The notes under the pieces are model-generated. The model saw only the letters and a program-made list of their open reading frames with translations, searched no databases and was not told the DNA's origin. Both the position numbers and the translations under genes were made by a program. From Propionivibrio sp. (lineage in GTDB: Bacteria > Pseudomonadota > Gammaproteobacteria > Burkholderiales > Rhodocyclaceae), in contig NZ_JAGOIT010000003.1 in the NCBI RefSeq assembly GCF_017995515.1, positions 1 through 64,000 on the forward strand: 64,000 bases of DNA. Direction: 5' to 3'. Positions 45,143-53,971 of this stretch are shown in pieces. Numbering within the stretch: the first letter of the stretch is position 1; each line of letters begins with the position of its first letter.

Positions 45143-46078
45143 ATGTTCAAGCTAAGCAAAATCGCCACCGTTATCGGACTCACTGCTGTTATCGCGACCA
45201 ACTGTGCTTACGCACAAGGTTCCGGCAAGAAAATCGGTCTCGCCGTCGCCAACCTGCAGGCCGAATTCTTCAACATGATCAAGCAGTCGGTTGAAGCCTA
45301 CGGTAAGGAAAAGGGCTACACCATCATCACCATGGACGCCAAGGGCGACGCAACGACGCAGGTCAACCAGATTCAGGACTTGATCACGCAGAAGGTTGAC
45401 GCGCTGATCTACATCCCGGCCGGTGCAACGGCCGCCAGCGTTCCGGTCAAGGCCGCACGCGCAGCCGGCATCCCGGTGGTCAACGTCGACCGCAACGCCG
45501 ATGGCGCGCCTGGCGATACCTTCATCCGCGGCGAATCGATCAAGGCGACCAAGGACCTGGGCGAGTGGATCTGCAAGCAGACCGGTGGCAAGGGCAACGC
45601 GGTGGTCATTCACGGCCAGAAGGGAACCTCGCCGGAAGTCGACCGCTTCAAGGGCTTTACCGAAGGCTTGAAGGCTTGCCCGGACATCAAGATCACGCAA
45701 AATCAATGGACCGAGCGCTGGGCGGCTGACGAAGGCAACAAGTTCGCACAGGACATGCTGCAACGCGATCCGACCATTTCGATCATCTTCGGCCAAGCCG
45801 ACGGTATCGCGCTGGGCGCCGCACAGGCGGTCAAGCTGGCGAAGCCGGATCACAAGATCTGGGTCGTCGGTTACGACGGCGACATCGGCGGTCTGAAGGG
45901 CGTGCAGAACGGCACGCTCGACGCTACCGTGACGCAGCCGACGTTCACGATGGGTCGCATGGCGGTCGATACCGTGACCGAATTGCTGGCCGGCAAGAAG
46001 GTCAATCCGGATCAGCCGATGGAAGGCGTGTTGACGACCAAGGATAACGTCGAGCAGTTCCTGAAGAACCACCCGTAA
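45143..46078 (+). CDS. Periplasmic sugar-binding protein (importer 2)
   Basis: 311 residues. Signal peptide ends near ANCAYA (about 24). Mature part is of the RbsB type: IGLAVANLQAEFFNMIKQ, DRNADGAPGDTFIRGES, VVGYDGDIGGLKG. An aromatic and acidic ligand pocket is expected. An 85-base gap and GGAGAGG precede it. A strong hairpin follows the stop, which would favour this message over the ATPase downstream. Confidence 0.93.
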   Translation: MFKLSKIATVIGLTAVIATNCAYAQGSGKKIGLAVANLQAEFFNMIKQSVEAYGKEKGYTIITMDAKGDATTQVNQIQDLITQKVDALIYIPAGATAASVPVKAARAAGIPVVNVDRNADGAPGDTFIRGESIKATKDLGEWICKQTGGKGNAVVIHGQKGTSPEVDRFKGFTEGLKACPDIKITQNQWTERWAADEGNKFAQDMLQRDPTISIIFGQADGIALGAAQAVKLAKPDHKIWVVGYDGDIGGLKGVQNGTLDATVTQPTFTMGRMAVDTVTELLAGKKVNPDQPMEGVLTTKDNVEQFLKNHP

Positions 46079-46087
46079 CCTCGATCC

Positions 46088-46122
46088 GGGTGCCCCGTGC
46101 GTCAGGTGCGGGGCACCCTTTT
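46088..46122 (+). terminator. Hairpin between importer-2 binding protein and ATPase genes
   Basis: GGGTGCCCC (46088-46096) pairs with GGGGCACCC (46110-46118), 13-base loop, then TTTT. It probably acts as a partial terminator or 3' stabiliser, giving high binding-protein and low ATPase expression. Confidence 0.75.
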
Positions 46123-46158
46123 CCGGTTTCGTGAACAACACATGAATAGCTGAAATCT

Positions 46159-47685
46159 ATGAGCGAGCGCGACGAATCATCTGCCGGGTGGGTGCCCGAT
46201 CATCCGGGACTGGTCCTGCGCAACATCGGCAAGACCTACTACACCGTCAATGTGTTGAACGGCGTCAATTTGGAAGTCCGTCCGGGCGAAATGGTCGCCC
46301 TGATCGGCGAGAACGGCGCCGGCAAGTCAACGCTTTCCTCGGTCATTGCCGGCCTCATTGCGCCCGACGAAGGCGGCAAGATGTGGTGGCAGGGCAAGCC
46401 CTACTCGCCGACTGCGCCGGCGGATGCGCTGCACGCCGGGATCGGCCTGATCCACCAGGAAATGCGCTTGCTGCCGCACCTGTCAATCGCCGAGAACGTC
46501 TTTGTCGGGCGTCTGCCGATGAAGAACGGGCGGATCGATACCGCGTCGATGATCGAACGTTCGCAGCGCCAACTGCAGCGGCTCGGGCTCAACGTACCGG
46601 CGACGCGCAAGGTCAGCACCTTGCGCGTGGCTGCGCAACAGCAGGTGGAAATCGCCAAGGCGCTGACGCTGAATGCGAAGCTCCTGATCCTCGACGAGCC
46701 GACGGCGGCTCTGGGCGACGAGGAAACCGATCGCCTGTTCGAACAAATTCATAGGCTCAAGGCGGAAGGCGTGTCCTTTATCTACGTTAGCCACCGCCTT
46801 GCCGAAATCGCGCGCATCGCCGACCGTATTGTGGTCCTGCGCGACGGCCAGCAAGTCGCACAGCACGAAACCGCGCAGTTGCCGACGTCGGTCCTCGTGC
46901 GCGACATGGTCGGGCGCAACGTCGATCGTCTGTTCCCGCAGATTCCCGAGCCGCCGGCCGAAGCCCGGACGGCTTTGTCGGTGCGCAATCTGTCGGCGCC
47001 CGACGGGAGCTTCAAGGATATTTCCTTCGACATCCGTGAAGGCGAAGTCTTCGGCCTGGCCGGCATTATCGGCGCGGGGCGAACGGAATTGGTGCGCGCG
47101 ATTGCCGGCGTCGACCCGATCGAATCGGGCGAGATCGTCATCCGCGACAAGAAGATCGAGATGAGGTCGCCGGCCGACGCGATCCGCGAAGACCTGGTGC
47201 TCGTCCCCGACGATCGCAAGGCGCTCGGCGTCGTTCTCACCCACTCGATCGGCGAGAACATGACCTACAACAACTTTGACCACGTGGCCCCCGACGGTTG
47301 GGTGCGTCCGACGAAGGCACGCCAATTCGCCGCCGAGATGATCCGTCGCCTGGGCGTCAAGGGCGCGCCCGAGCAGCTGGCCGGCAGCCTCTCGGGCGGC
47401 AACCAGCAAAAGGTGGTGATCGCCAAGTGGATCGCCCGCAATCCCAAGGTCATCATCCTCGACGAGCCGACACGCGGCATCGACGTCGGTGCGCGTGCGG
47501 CGATTTATGAAGTCATTGCCGAGCTGGCAAAGAGCGGCATGGCGGTGATCGTCGTCAGCTCGGATCTGGAAGAGGTGCTCGGGCTGTCGCATCGCGTGAT
47601 GGTGATGTCGCGCGGCGAGGCGCGCGGGGTACTGCCACGCGCCGAAGTCGATAGCTCCAAGGTCATGGAACTGGCGGTCATCTAG
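46159..47685 (+). CDS. Rbs-type sugar ABC transporter ATPase, two domains (importer 2)
   Basis: 508 residues. First domain has Walker A GENGAGKSTL near 48-57; second has the relaxed GIIGAGRTEL and the LSGGNQQKVVIAKW signature with Walker B VIILDEPTRGIDVGA. Powers importer 2. Separated from the binding-protein gene by the hairpin at 46088-46122; no strong ribosome site is seen upstream of the ATG. Confidence 0.92.
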   Translation: MSERDESSAGWVPDHPGLVLRNIGKTYYTVNVLNGVNLEVRPGEMVALIGENGAGKSTLSSVIAGLIAPDEGGKMWWQGKPYSPTAPADALHAGIGLIHQEMRLLPHLSIAENVFVGRLPMKNGRIDTASMIERSQRQLQRLGLNVPATRKVSTLRVAAQQQVEIAKALTLNAKLLILDEPTAALGDEETDRLFEQIHRLKAEGVSFIYVSHRLAEIARIADRIVVLRDGQQVAQHETAQLPTSVLVRDMVGRNVDRLFPQIPEPPAEARTALSVRNLSAPDGSFKDISFDIREGEVFGLAGIIGAGRTELVRAIAGVDPIESGEIVIRDKKIEMRSPADAIREDLVLVPDDRKALGVVLTHSIGENMTYNNFDHVAPDGWVRPTKARQFAAEMIRRLGVKGAPEQLAGSLSGGNQQKVVIAKWIARNPKVIILDEPTRGIDVGARAAIYEVIAELAKSGMAVIVVSSDLEEVLGLSHRVMVMSRGEARGVLPRAEVDSSKVMELAVI

Positions 47686-47741
47686 GCCGACAGTCGATTC
47701 AATTCAGTCATCAGCGGTATTTCATTCTGAGGAGATAAACA

Positions 47742-48506
47742 ATGGACTTGTTTCAACTGAACGGCGACGTCGCCTTTGTTACCGGTGCTGGCAGCGGCAT
47801 CGGCCAACGTATCGCCATCGGCCTGGCCGAGGCGGGCGCAGCGGTTGCGTGCTTTGATCTGAAGGGCAGCGCCGGACTGGCGACGACGGTCGCGAGCATC
47901 GAGAAGTGCGGCGTCAAGGCGATCGCCATCGAAGGCGATGTGACGGTGGCCGACGACCTCGCCGCAGCCATCGCGCGCACCGAGAAGGAACTGGGCGCGC
48001 TGTCCGTGGCGGTCAACGCTGCCGGCATCGCCAACGCGATCGCCGCCGAGGACATGCCGATCGAGCAGTTCCAGCGCCTGATGAAGATCAACCTCGAAGG
48101 TGTTTTCCTCTCGTGCCAGGCCGAAGGTCGCGCGATGCTCAAGCACGGCCGCGGCAGCATCATCAACATCGCGTCGATGTCCGGTTCAATCGTCAACCGT
48201 GGTTTGCTGCAGGCGCACTACAACAGCTCCAAGGCGGCAGTCATGCATCTCTCCAAGAGCCTGGCGATGGAATGGTGCGATCGCGGCATTCGTGTGAACA
48301 GCATCAGCCCCGGCTACACGCTGACGCCGATGAACCTGCGCCCGGAAGTCGCCGAGCAGCGCAAGATCTTCGAGCGCGATACGCCGATCGGGCGCATGGC
48401 GACCGTCGACGAAATGGCCGGACCGGCGATCTTCCTCGCCAGCCGTGCCGCGTCGTTCGTCACCGGCGTCGATCTCTTGGTCGACGGCGGCTTCTGCTGC
48501 TGGTAA
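47742..48506 (+). CDS. Short-chain dehydrogenase/reductase 1
   Basis: 254 residues. NAD(P)-binding TGAGSGIGQ at the N-terminus, NAG-type motif in VNAAGIAN, catalytic Ser in IASMSG, YNSSK (Tyr and Lys), and C-terminal DGG. Probably oxidises a sugar alcohol or sugar to the keto form for the kinase. GAGGAG lies upstream. Part of the plus sugar operon, after the importer ATPase by 56 bases. Confidence 0.9.
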   Translation: MDLFQLNGDVAFVTGAGSGIGQRIAIGLAEAGAAVACFDLKGSAGLATTVASIEKCGVKAIAIEGDVTVADDLAAAIARTEKELGALSVAVNAAGIANAIAAEDMPIEQFQRLMKINLEGVFLSCQAEGRAMLKHGRGSIINIASMSGSIVNRGLLQAHYNSSKAAVMHLSKSLAMEWCDRGIRVNSISPGYTLTPMNLRPEVAEQRKIFERDTPIGRMATVDEMAGPAIFLASRAASFVTGVDLLVDGGFCCW

Positions 48507-48535
48507 GCCATCTATATCGCCGAAGGGAAAGCAAC

Positions 48536-49321
48536 ATGGAAAAGCGTTTTGAAGGAAAAGTCGTCGTCATTACCGGCGGCAGCCGCGGCATCGGTAAGGG
48601 CATTGCCGAGCGCTTCGTGCGCGAGGGCGCCAAGGTCTGCGTCGTCGCCAACGATCCGCTGGTGCATGAAACGGCGGCTGAACTGCGCGCCATGGGGGCA
48701 CAGGCGATCTCAGCCGAGACCGACGTGACCAGCAGCGAGCAGGTGAAAGCGCTCTACGAGCGCGTGGCGCAGGAGTTGGGTGAAGTCGACATCTCGATCC
48801 AGAACGCCGGTGTCATCACCGTGGCACGCCTGGAAGACCTGACCGAAGGCGAGTGGGACAAGATCCTCGCGGTGAATACCAAGGGTGTCTATCTCTGCTG
48901 CCGCGAGGCCGCGCTGCGCATGCGCAAGGCCGGCAAGAAGGGTCGCCTGATCAACACCGCGTCGACGCAGGCGCGCCAGGGCTTCATTTACACGCCGCAC
49001 TACGCGGCGAGCAAGTTCGGCGTCATCGGCATCACGCAGAGCCTGGCGATCGAACTGGCGAAGACCGGCATCACCGTCAACGCCTTCTGCCCGGGCATCA
49101 TCGGCACTGACATGTGGGCCTACAACGACGCCGTCTGGGGCAAGCTGCTCGGCGACTACAAGCCGGGCGAGCTGATGGCCGAGTGGGTCGAAGGCATCCC
49201 GATGGGCCGCGCCGGCACGCCGGAAGACGTCGCCGGGCTGGTCACCTTCCTCGCCTCCGACGACGCCGCCTACATCACCGGGCAGACGGTCAACGTCGAC
49301 GGCGGCCTGTTCATGTCCTGA
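48536..49321 (+). CDS. Short-chain dehydrogenase/reductase 2
   Basis: 261 residues. ITGGSRGIGKG cofactor motif, QNAGVI, catalytic Ser in NTASTQARQG, YAASK, and the C-terminal VNVDGG. It is similar to sorbitol and xylitol dehydrogenases of this class (FCPGIIGTDMW loop). GAAGGGAAA precedes the ATG at 48536. It is the last gene of the plus operon, followed by a terminator. With SDR1 it suggests that polyols or two related substrates feed the pathway. Confidence 0.9.
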   Translation: MEKRFEGKVVVITGGSRGIGKGIAERFVREGAKVCVVANDPLVHETAAELRAMGAQAISAETDVTSSEQVKALYERVAQELGEVDISIQNAGVITVARLEDLTEGEWDKILAVNTKGVYLCCREAALRMRKAGKKGRLINTASTQARQGFIYTPHYAASKFGVIGITQSLAIELAKTGITVNAFCPGIIGTDMWAYNDAVWGKLLGDYKPGELMAEWVEGIPMGRAGTPEDVAGLVTFLASDDAAYITGQTVNVDGGLFMS

Positions 49322-49374
49322 TCCCTCCAGCGTCGGCGTCCGGCGCCTAGCGCCGCTGTATGCCGGCGTCCTTT

Positions 49375-49401
49375 TGGAAGGCGCCGTCCTTCCATTTTTT
49401 T
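49375..49401 (+). terminator. Terminator of the plus sugar operon
   Basis: TGGAAGG (49375-49381) pairs with CCTTCCA (49388-49394), followed by seven T. Confidence 0.85.
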
Positions 49402-49666
49402 GAGGGCTGTGCGTCGCTACCGACGGGCAGCCTTCGCCTTTTCCGGCCGCCGCGCGCGTCGCCTTGGCCACGTAATGCTAGCGCCCGATATTTGGGCGTG
49501 CGAAAATGTCCCATTGTCCGGATGGCGCCGTTATTGTGTTTTCGCGTCGTCGAGGCGGTTCCGCTGCGTTTCCCCCGACCGTTTCCGCGTGGTTCTGGCG
49601 ACGCACGCGTTGCGGCGACTGCGCCATCCTCTTCTCCCTTTCAGATTGACTCTCCGGAGGTCACAC
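49402..49666. other. Intergenic region before ribB
   Basis: No gene. It must hold the ribB promoter, but no convincing -35/-10 pair was found. The conserved blocks of an FMN riboswitch were looked for and not seen. Confidence 0.5.
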
Positions 49667-50794
49667 ATGTCACCACAAAGCGAATCGTCGGCCATTGCGT
49701 CGGTCGAGGAAATCGTCGAGGAAATCCGAGCCGGGCGCATGGTCGTGCTGGTCGATGATGAAGACCGCGAAAACGAGGGCGACATCATCCTCGCCGCCGA
49801 CCACGTGACGCCGGAAGCGATCAACTTCATGGTCACGCACGCGCGCGGCCTCGTCTGCCTGACGATCACCGAGGCGCGGGCGCACCAGCTGGGCCTGGCG
49901 CAGATGGCGCACCACAATACGAGCCCGAACGGCACCGCGTTCACAATGTCGATCGAAGCCGCCGAAGGGGTGACGACCGGCATCTCCGCGCAGGACCGGG
50001 CGCGTACGGTGCAGGCCGCCATGGCGCGCAACGCCAAGCCGTCGGACTTCGTGATGCCGGGGCATACCTTCCCGATCGTCGCGCGCGAAGGCGGCGTGCT
50101 GGTGCGCGCCGGGCATACTGAAGCCGGTTGTGATCTGGCGCAGCTGGCCGGGCTGGAGCCGGCATCGGTGATCTGCGAAGTGCTCAAGGACGACGGCACG
50201 ATGGCGCGCCTGCCCGATTTGATCAAGTTCGCGCAGGAACATGGTATCAAGATCGGCACCATTGCTGACCTGATCCATTACCGCAGCCGCAACGAGACGC
50301 TGATCGAGCGCACGCTGTCGAAGACCATTCAGACCGGGCACGGTGAATTCACGCTACACGCCTATACCGATCGTACGACCAACGACGTGCATCTGGCCTT
50401 GACCAAGGGCGCGATTCGTCCGGATAGCGAAGCGCTGGTGCGCGTGCATGAGCCGCTGTCGGTCCTCGACTTCCTCGACTCGACGCGCGGCCGCCACACC
50501 TTTTCGCTCGATCAGGCGCAGGCGGCCTTGTCCAAGGCGGAGTCGGGCGTCATCGTTCTCCTGCGTCGTCCGGAGAGCGGTGAAGACATCCTCGCCGCAC
50601 TCGGGGAGCCGGCTGCGGGCCAGATGCCGGCGGCGAAGTGGGATCCGCGCATCTACGGGATCGGTGCGCAAATCCTGCGCGATCTTGGCGTGCGCAAGAT
50701 GAAGCTCCTGGGCAGCCCGCGCCGCATGCCGAGCATGGCCGGCTTCGACCTGGAAGTGACCGGTTATATCGCCTCGCCGGCCGACCCGGCCTGA
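49667..50794 (+). CDS. ribB: 3,4-dihydroxy-2-butanone 4-phosphate synthase RibB with degenerate RibA-like tail (RibBX type)
   Basis: 375 residues. The N-terminal RibB domain (1-210) is intact: [22 protein letters not shown], and [12 protein letters not shown]. The C-terminal part (about 220-370) is RibA-shaped but lacks the zinc cysteine triad (CLTGD...CDCG) and the GTP-binding residues, so it cannot be a working GTP cyclohydrolase II. The cell needs another ribA. RibB makes the four-carbon precursor of lumazine. CCGGAGG precedes the ATG. Confidence 0.9.
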   Translation: MSPQSESSAIASVEEIVEEIRAGRMVVLVDDEDRENEGDIILAADHVTPEAINFMVTHARGLVCLTITEARAHQLGLAQMAHHNTSPNGTAFTMSIEAAEGVTTGISAQDRARTVQAAMARNAKPSDFVMPGHTFPIVAREGGVLVRAGHTEAGCDLAQLAGLEPASVICEVLKDDGTMARLPDLIKFAQEHGIKIGTIADLIHYRSRNETLIERTLSKTIQTGHGEFTLHAYTDRTTNDVHLALTKGAIRPDSEALVRVHEPLSVLDFLDSTRGRHTFSLDQAQAALSKAESGVIVLLRRPESGEDILAALGEPAAGQMPAAKWDPRIYGIGAQILRDLGVRKMKLLGSPRRMPSMAGFDLEVTGYIASPADPA

Positions 50795-50832
50795 TCTTTT
50801 TGCTGTCTCAGGATCTATTGGAAAGTACTGCA

Positions 50833-51315
50833 ATGCCACGTTACGAAAACATCTACGAATACGAAACCGTCCTCGCCGGCAAGGGTCTGGCGGTCGGCGT
50901 CGTCATGAGCCGCTTCAACCAGGACATCGGCGAGGGTCTGCTCGCTGCCTGCACCGGCGAGCTCAAGCGCCTGGGCGTGGCTGAGGGCGATATCGAAATC
51001 GCCGCCGTGCCCGGCGCGCTGGAAATCCCGCTCGTCCTGCAAACGATGGCGCAGAGCCGGCGCTTCGACGCGCTTGTCGCCCTCGGTGCCGTGATTCGTG
51101 GCGATACCTATCACTTTGAGGTCGTCTCGAACGACGCCTGCCGCGCGGTCATGGAAGTCCAGCTCGAAACGGGCGTACCGGTGGCGAACGGCATCCTCAC
51201 CTGCGAGAACGACGATCAGGCGCTTGCGCGCATGCAGCAGAAGGGTTCGGATTGCGCACAGGCGGCGGTTGAAGTCGCCAACCTGTTGCGCGCTGTCAGG
51301 GAGAAATCGGCATGA
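50833..51315 (+). CDS. ribH: 6,7-dimethyl-8-ribityllumazine synthase
   Basis: 160 residues, full length. Substrate-binding segments [20 protein letters not shown] and [16 protein letters not shown] with the catalytic His in TYHFE. Joins the RibB product to the pyrimidine to make lumazine, in an icosahedral or pentameric shell. It overlaps nusB by four bases. Confidence 0.95.
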   Translation: MPRYENIYEYETVLAGKGLAVGVVMSRFNQDIGEGLLAACTGELKRLGVAEGDIEIAAVPGALEIPLVLQTMAQSRRFDALVALGAVIRGDTYHFEVVSNDACRAVMEVQLETGVPVANGILTCENDDQALARMQQKGSDCAQAAVEVANLLRAVREKSA

Positions 51316-51809
51316 GCCACGTATCCGGAAAACCGGCAAAGGACGCCAAGTCCGAGAAGAGCGGCGGCAAATCGCCGCGTCGGCGCGCACGCGAGTTGGC
51401 GCTGCAGGGACTGTATCAGTGGCGTATCGGCGGCAACGATGAGGCGGCGATCGAAGCGCACCTCGCCGACGTGGAAGGCTTCGACAAGGCCGATCGCGAG
51501 TTCTTCGTCGGCCTGCTGCGCGGCGTGCTTGCCCAGCAAGCCGAGCTGCAGGAGCAGCTGCAGGCCTTCCTCGACCGCCCGTTCGCCGAACTCTCGCCGA
51601 TCGAGGCGAGCATCCTGCTTGCCGGCGCCTTCGAACTCGCCAACTACCAGCAGACGCCGTATCGCGTGATCATCAACGAAGCCATCGAACTGACCAAGGG
51701 CTTCGGCGGCACCGACGGCCACAAGTACGTCAATGGCGTACTCGACAAGCTGGCGTTCAAGCTGCGTCCGGTCGAAGTCGAAGCCAAGCGCGCCGAGCGC
51801 AGGGGCTAA
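51312..51809 (+). CDS. nusB: Transcription antitermination factor NusB
   Basis: 165 residues, all helical. [15 protein letters not shown] near 20 and [22 protein letters not shown] near the end are family marks. It binds boxA RNA with NusE for rRNA antitermination. The ribH overlap (ATGA) is usual in this operon. The first 20 residues are a basic disordered tail. Confidence 0.93.
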   Translation: MSHVSGKPAKDAKSEKSGGKSPRRRARELALQGLYQWRIGGNDEAAIEAHLADVEGFDKADREFFVGLLRGVLAQQAELQEQLQAFLDRPFAELSPIEASILLAGAFELANYQQTPYRVIINEAIELTKGFGGTDGHKYVNGVLDKLAFKLRPVEVEAKRAERRG

Positions 51810-51892
51810 AAGCATTTTCCGGGCGTCGCCAGATTGCGCTCAAGGCAACGGCGCGGTCTCTGCGCGCACCCGGTTGTTGAACAGGTGTCTCA

Positions 51893-52861
51893 ATGCCCTC
51901 TGAATTTGCTCTGATTGACCGTTACTTCGTGCGCCCGACGCCGCAGGCCGTGCTCGGGCCGGGGGACGATTGCGCCTTGCTGGCGCCGTCGCCGGGCATG
52001 GAGCTGGCAGTGACGACCGACATGCTGGTCGCCGGGACGCATTTCTTCGCCGATACCGACCCTTTTCAGCTCGGCTGGAAATCGCTGGCGGTGAATCTGT
52101 CCGATCTGGCCGCGATGGGCGCCCGTCCACGCTGGGTGCTGCTCGCCGGCAGCCTGCCCAAGGCCGACGAGGCGTGGATCGCAGCCTTCACCAAGGGGTT
52201 TTTTGCCTGTGCCGAACGCTACGGCGCCGACCTCGTCGGCGGCGACACGACGCGCGGGCCGCTCAACCTGTGCCTGACGGCGATGGGCGAGGTGCCGTCC
52301 GGCGCGGCCCTGCGTCGCGATGGCGCTCGCGTGGGCGACGACCTGTGGGTTTCCGGCCAGATCGGCCTCGCCGCGCTCGGCCTCGCGCAGTTGCAGGCGC
52401 GAACGCAGCTGCCTGAGGCGCTAGTCTCGCGCTGTATTACCGCGCTGCAGCGGCCGCTGCCGCGTGTCGAACTCGGCCTCGTCCTGCGTGAACGCAAGCT
52501 CGCTCGTTCGGCCATCGACATCTCGGACGGTCTGCTCGCCGATCTCGGACATATCACTGAGCGTTCGCGCGTCGATGCGGAAGTCGTTCTCGGTCAGCTG
52601 CCGTATTTGCCCGCCGGCGCCGATCCGCAACTGGCGCGCCAGTGCCAGCTGGCCGGTGGTGATGACTACGAGCTTGTCTTTTCGGCCGCACCCGAAAAGC
52701 GCGCCGAGATCGCTACCCTCGCCGCCGAGCTCGACCTTGCCCTCTGGCGTATCGGGCAGATCGTCGCCGGCTCCGGTGAAGTCCGCCTGCTCGATGCGGA
52801 CGGGCAGTCTGTTCCCGTTTCCGACAAGGGGTTCGACCATTTTGGACATCAAGAAAAGTAA
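51893..52861 (+). CDS. thiL: Thiamine-monophosphate kinase
   Basis: 322 residues. Family motifs GPGDDCALL, DMLVAGTHF, NLSDLAAMGA, GGDTTRG, and AIDISDGLLADLGH. Phosphorylates thiamine monophosphate to the diphosphate, the cofactor used by the transketolase in this window. The stop overlaps the pgpA start. Confidence 0.93.
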   Translation: MPSEFALIDRYFVRPTPQAVLGPGDDCALLAPSPGMELAVTTDMLVAGTHFFADTDPFQLGWKSLAVNLSDLAAMGARPRWVLLAGSLPKADEAWIAAFTKGFFACAERYGADLVGGDTTRGPLNLCLTAMGEVPSGAALRRDGARVGDDLWVSGQIGLAALGLAQLQARTQLPEALVSRCITALQRPLPRVELGLVLRERKLARSAIDISDGLLADLGHITERSRVDAEVVLGQLPYLPAGADPQLARQCQLAGGDDYELVFSAAPEKRAEIATLAAELDLALWRIGQIVAGSGEVRLLDADGQSVPVSDKGFDHFGHQEK

Positions 52862-53339
52862 GCCGCCGTCCTGGCGTTTCCTCTTCTCGCATCCGGCGCA
52901 TCTCGTTGCCTGCGGCTTCGGCAGCGGGCTGTCGCCGTTTGCGCCGGGCACCGTCGGCACGCTGTTCGCTTGGGCCACCTTCTACCTCTTCCGTCCATGG
53001 CTGGGCGATCTGGCGCTCCTCGCCGTGTTCATCGCCTGTTTCGTCATCGGTGTGGCCGCCGTACACAAGACGGGTGCGGATCTCGGTGTCGTCGACCATG
53101 GCAGCATCGTCTGGGACGAAATCGTTCCTTTCTGGCTGGTGCTCCTCTTTTGTCCGGCTGGCTGGCTCTGGCAGACGGCGGCGTTCCTGCTCTTCCGTTT
53201 TTTCGACATCGTCAAGCCGCAACCCGCGCGTTACTTCGATACCCGGGTCAAGAACGGTTTCGGCGTGATGACCGACGACCTGTTTGCCGGCGTCTACACC
53301 GTCCTGGTACTGCAGGGTGCGCTTTTCCTCCTCTCATGA
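52842..53339 (+). CDS. pgpA: Phosphatidylglycerophosphatase A
   Basis: 165 residues. GSGLSPFAPGTVGTLF near 28-43, WDEIVPFWL near 90 and KNGFGVMTDDLFAGV near 140 are PgpA marks, with four hydrophobic helices. It removes the phosphate of phosphatidylglycerophosphate to give phosphatidylglycerol. The start is probably TTG at 52842 inside the thiL end, with AAGGGG 11 bases upstream; no ATG fits before the conserved FSHPAHLVACG. Confidence 0.85.
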   Translation: MDIKKSKPPSWRFLFSHPAHLVACGFGSGLSPFAPGTVGTLFAWATFYLFRPWLGDLALLAVFIACFVIGVAAVHKTGADLGVVDHGSIVWDEIVPFWLVLLFCPAGWLWQTAAFLLFRFFDIVKPQPARYFDTRVKNGFGVMTDDLFAGVYTVLVLQGALFLLS

Positions 53340-53857
53340 ACTCGCCGCAATCCGTTCCCGACCAGACCGCGCTCGAGGCGCTCGCCGCTGAAGTCGGCGC
53401 GCTGCTCGGTGCCAACGGGCAAAAACTTGCGACTGCTGAATCATGCACTGGGGGCTGGGTTGCACAGTGCCTGACGGCGATTGCCGGCAGTTCGGACTGG
53501 TTCGAGCGCGGCTTCGTCACCTATTCGAACGAGGCCAAGCAGGAGATGCTCGGCGTCGCCCGCGAAACGCTCGATCGGCACGGTGCGGTGAGCGTGGCGA
53601 CGGCGCAGGCGATGGCACAGGGGGCGTTGCGGCGTAGCCGGGCCGACTGGTCGGTGGCGATCACCGGCATTGCCGGCCCCACTGGCGGCTCGCCTGACAA
53701 GCCGGTCGGGACGGTCTGCTTCGGCTGGGCCGGCCCCGACGGCTTCACCACCACCGAGCTGTGCCACCTCGCGGGTAGTCGCGCAGAGGTGCGCGCGCAG
53801 TCGGTGGCGTACGCCTTGCATGGCGTCCTGCAGCACGCGGCGATCCTGCGCGCCTGA
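53336..53857 (+). CDS. pncC: Nicotinamide-nucleotide amidase (CinA C-terminal family)
   Basis: 173 residues. Active-site segment LATAESCTGGWVAQCLT near 30-46, ITGIAGPTGGSPDKPVGTV near 105-123. It hydrolyses NMN to nicotinic acid mononucleotide for NAD recycling. It overlaps pgpA by four bases and ends the rib-nus-thi-pgp operon. Confidence 0.92.
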   Translation: MNSPQSVPDQTALEALAAEVGALLGANGQKLATAESCTGGWVAQCLTAIAGSSDWFERGFVTYSNEAKQEMLGVARETLDRHGAVSVATAQAMAQGALRRSRADWSVAITGIAGPTGGSPDKPVGTVCFGWAGPDGFTTTELCHLAGSRAEVRAQSVAYALHGVLQHAAILRA

Positions 53858-53971
53858 GTACGCATCGTGGGCGCTGCCGTTTATGCACAGTGCAAAAACA
53901 GGGAATAGTTCCTCGCCCGAGGCTGTAGTCCCTCGTTTAGAATGCGCCTTGGAATATATCGTCGGATTCTG

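Noticed and set aside
49322..49666. Possible FMN riboswitch before ribB
   Set aside because: I looked for the conserved RFN blocks and saw none; only the terminator of the sugar operon is clear.
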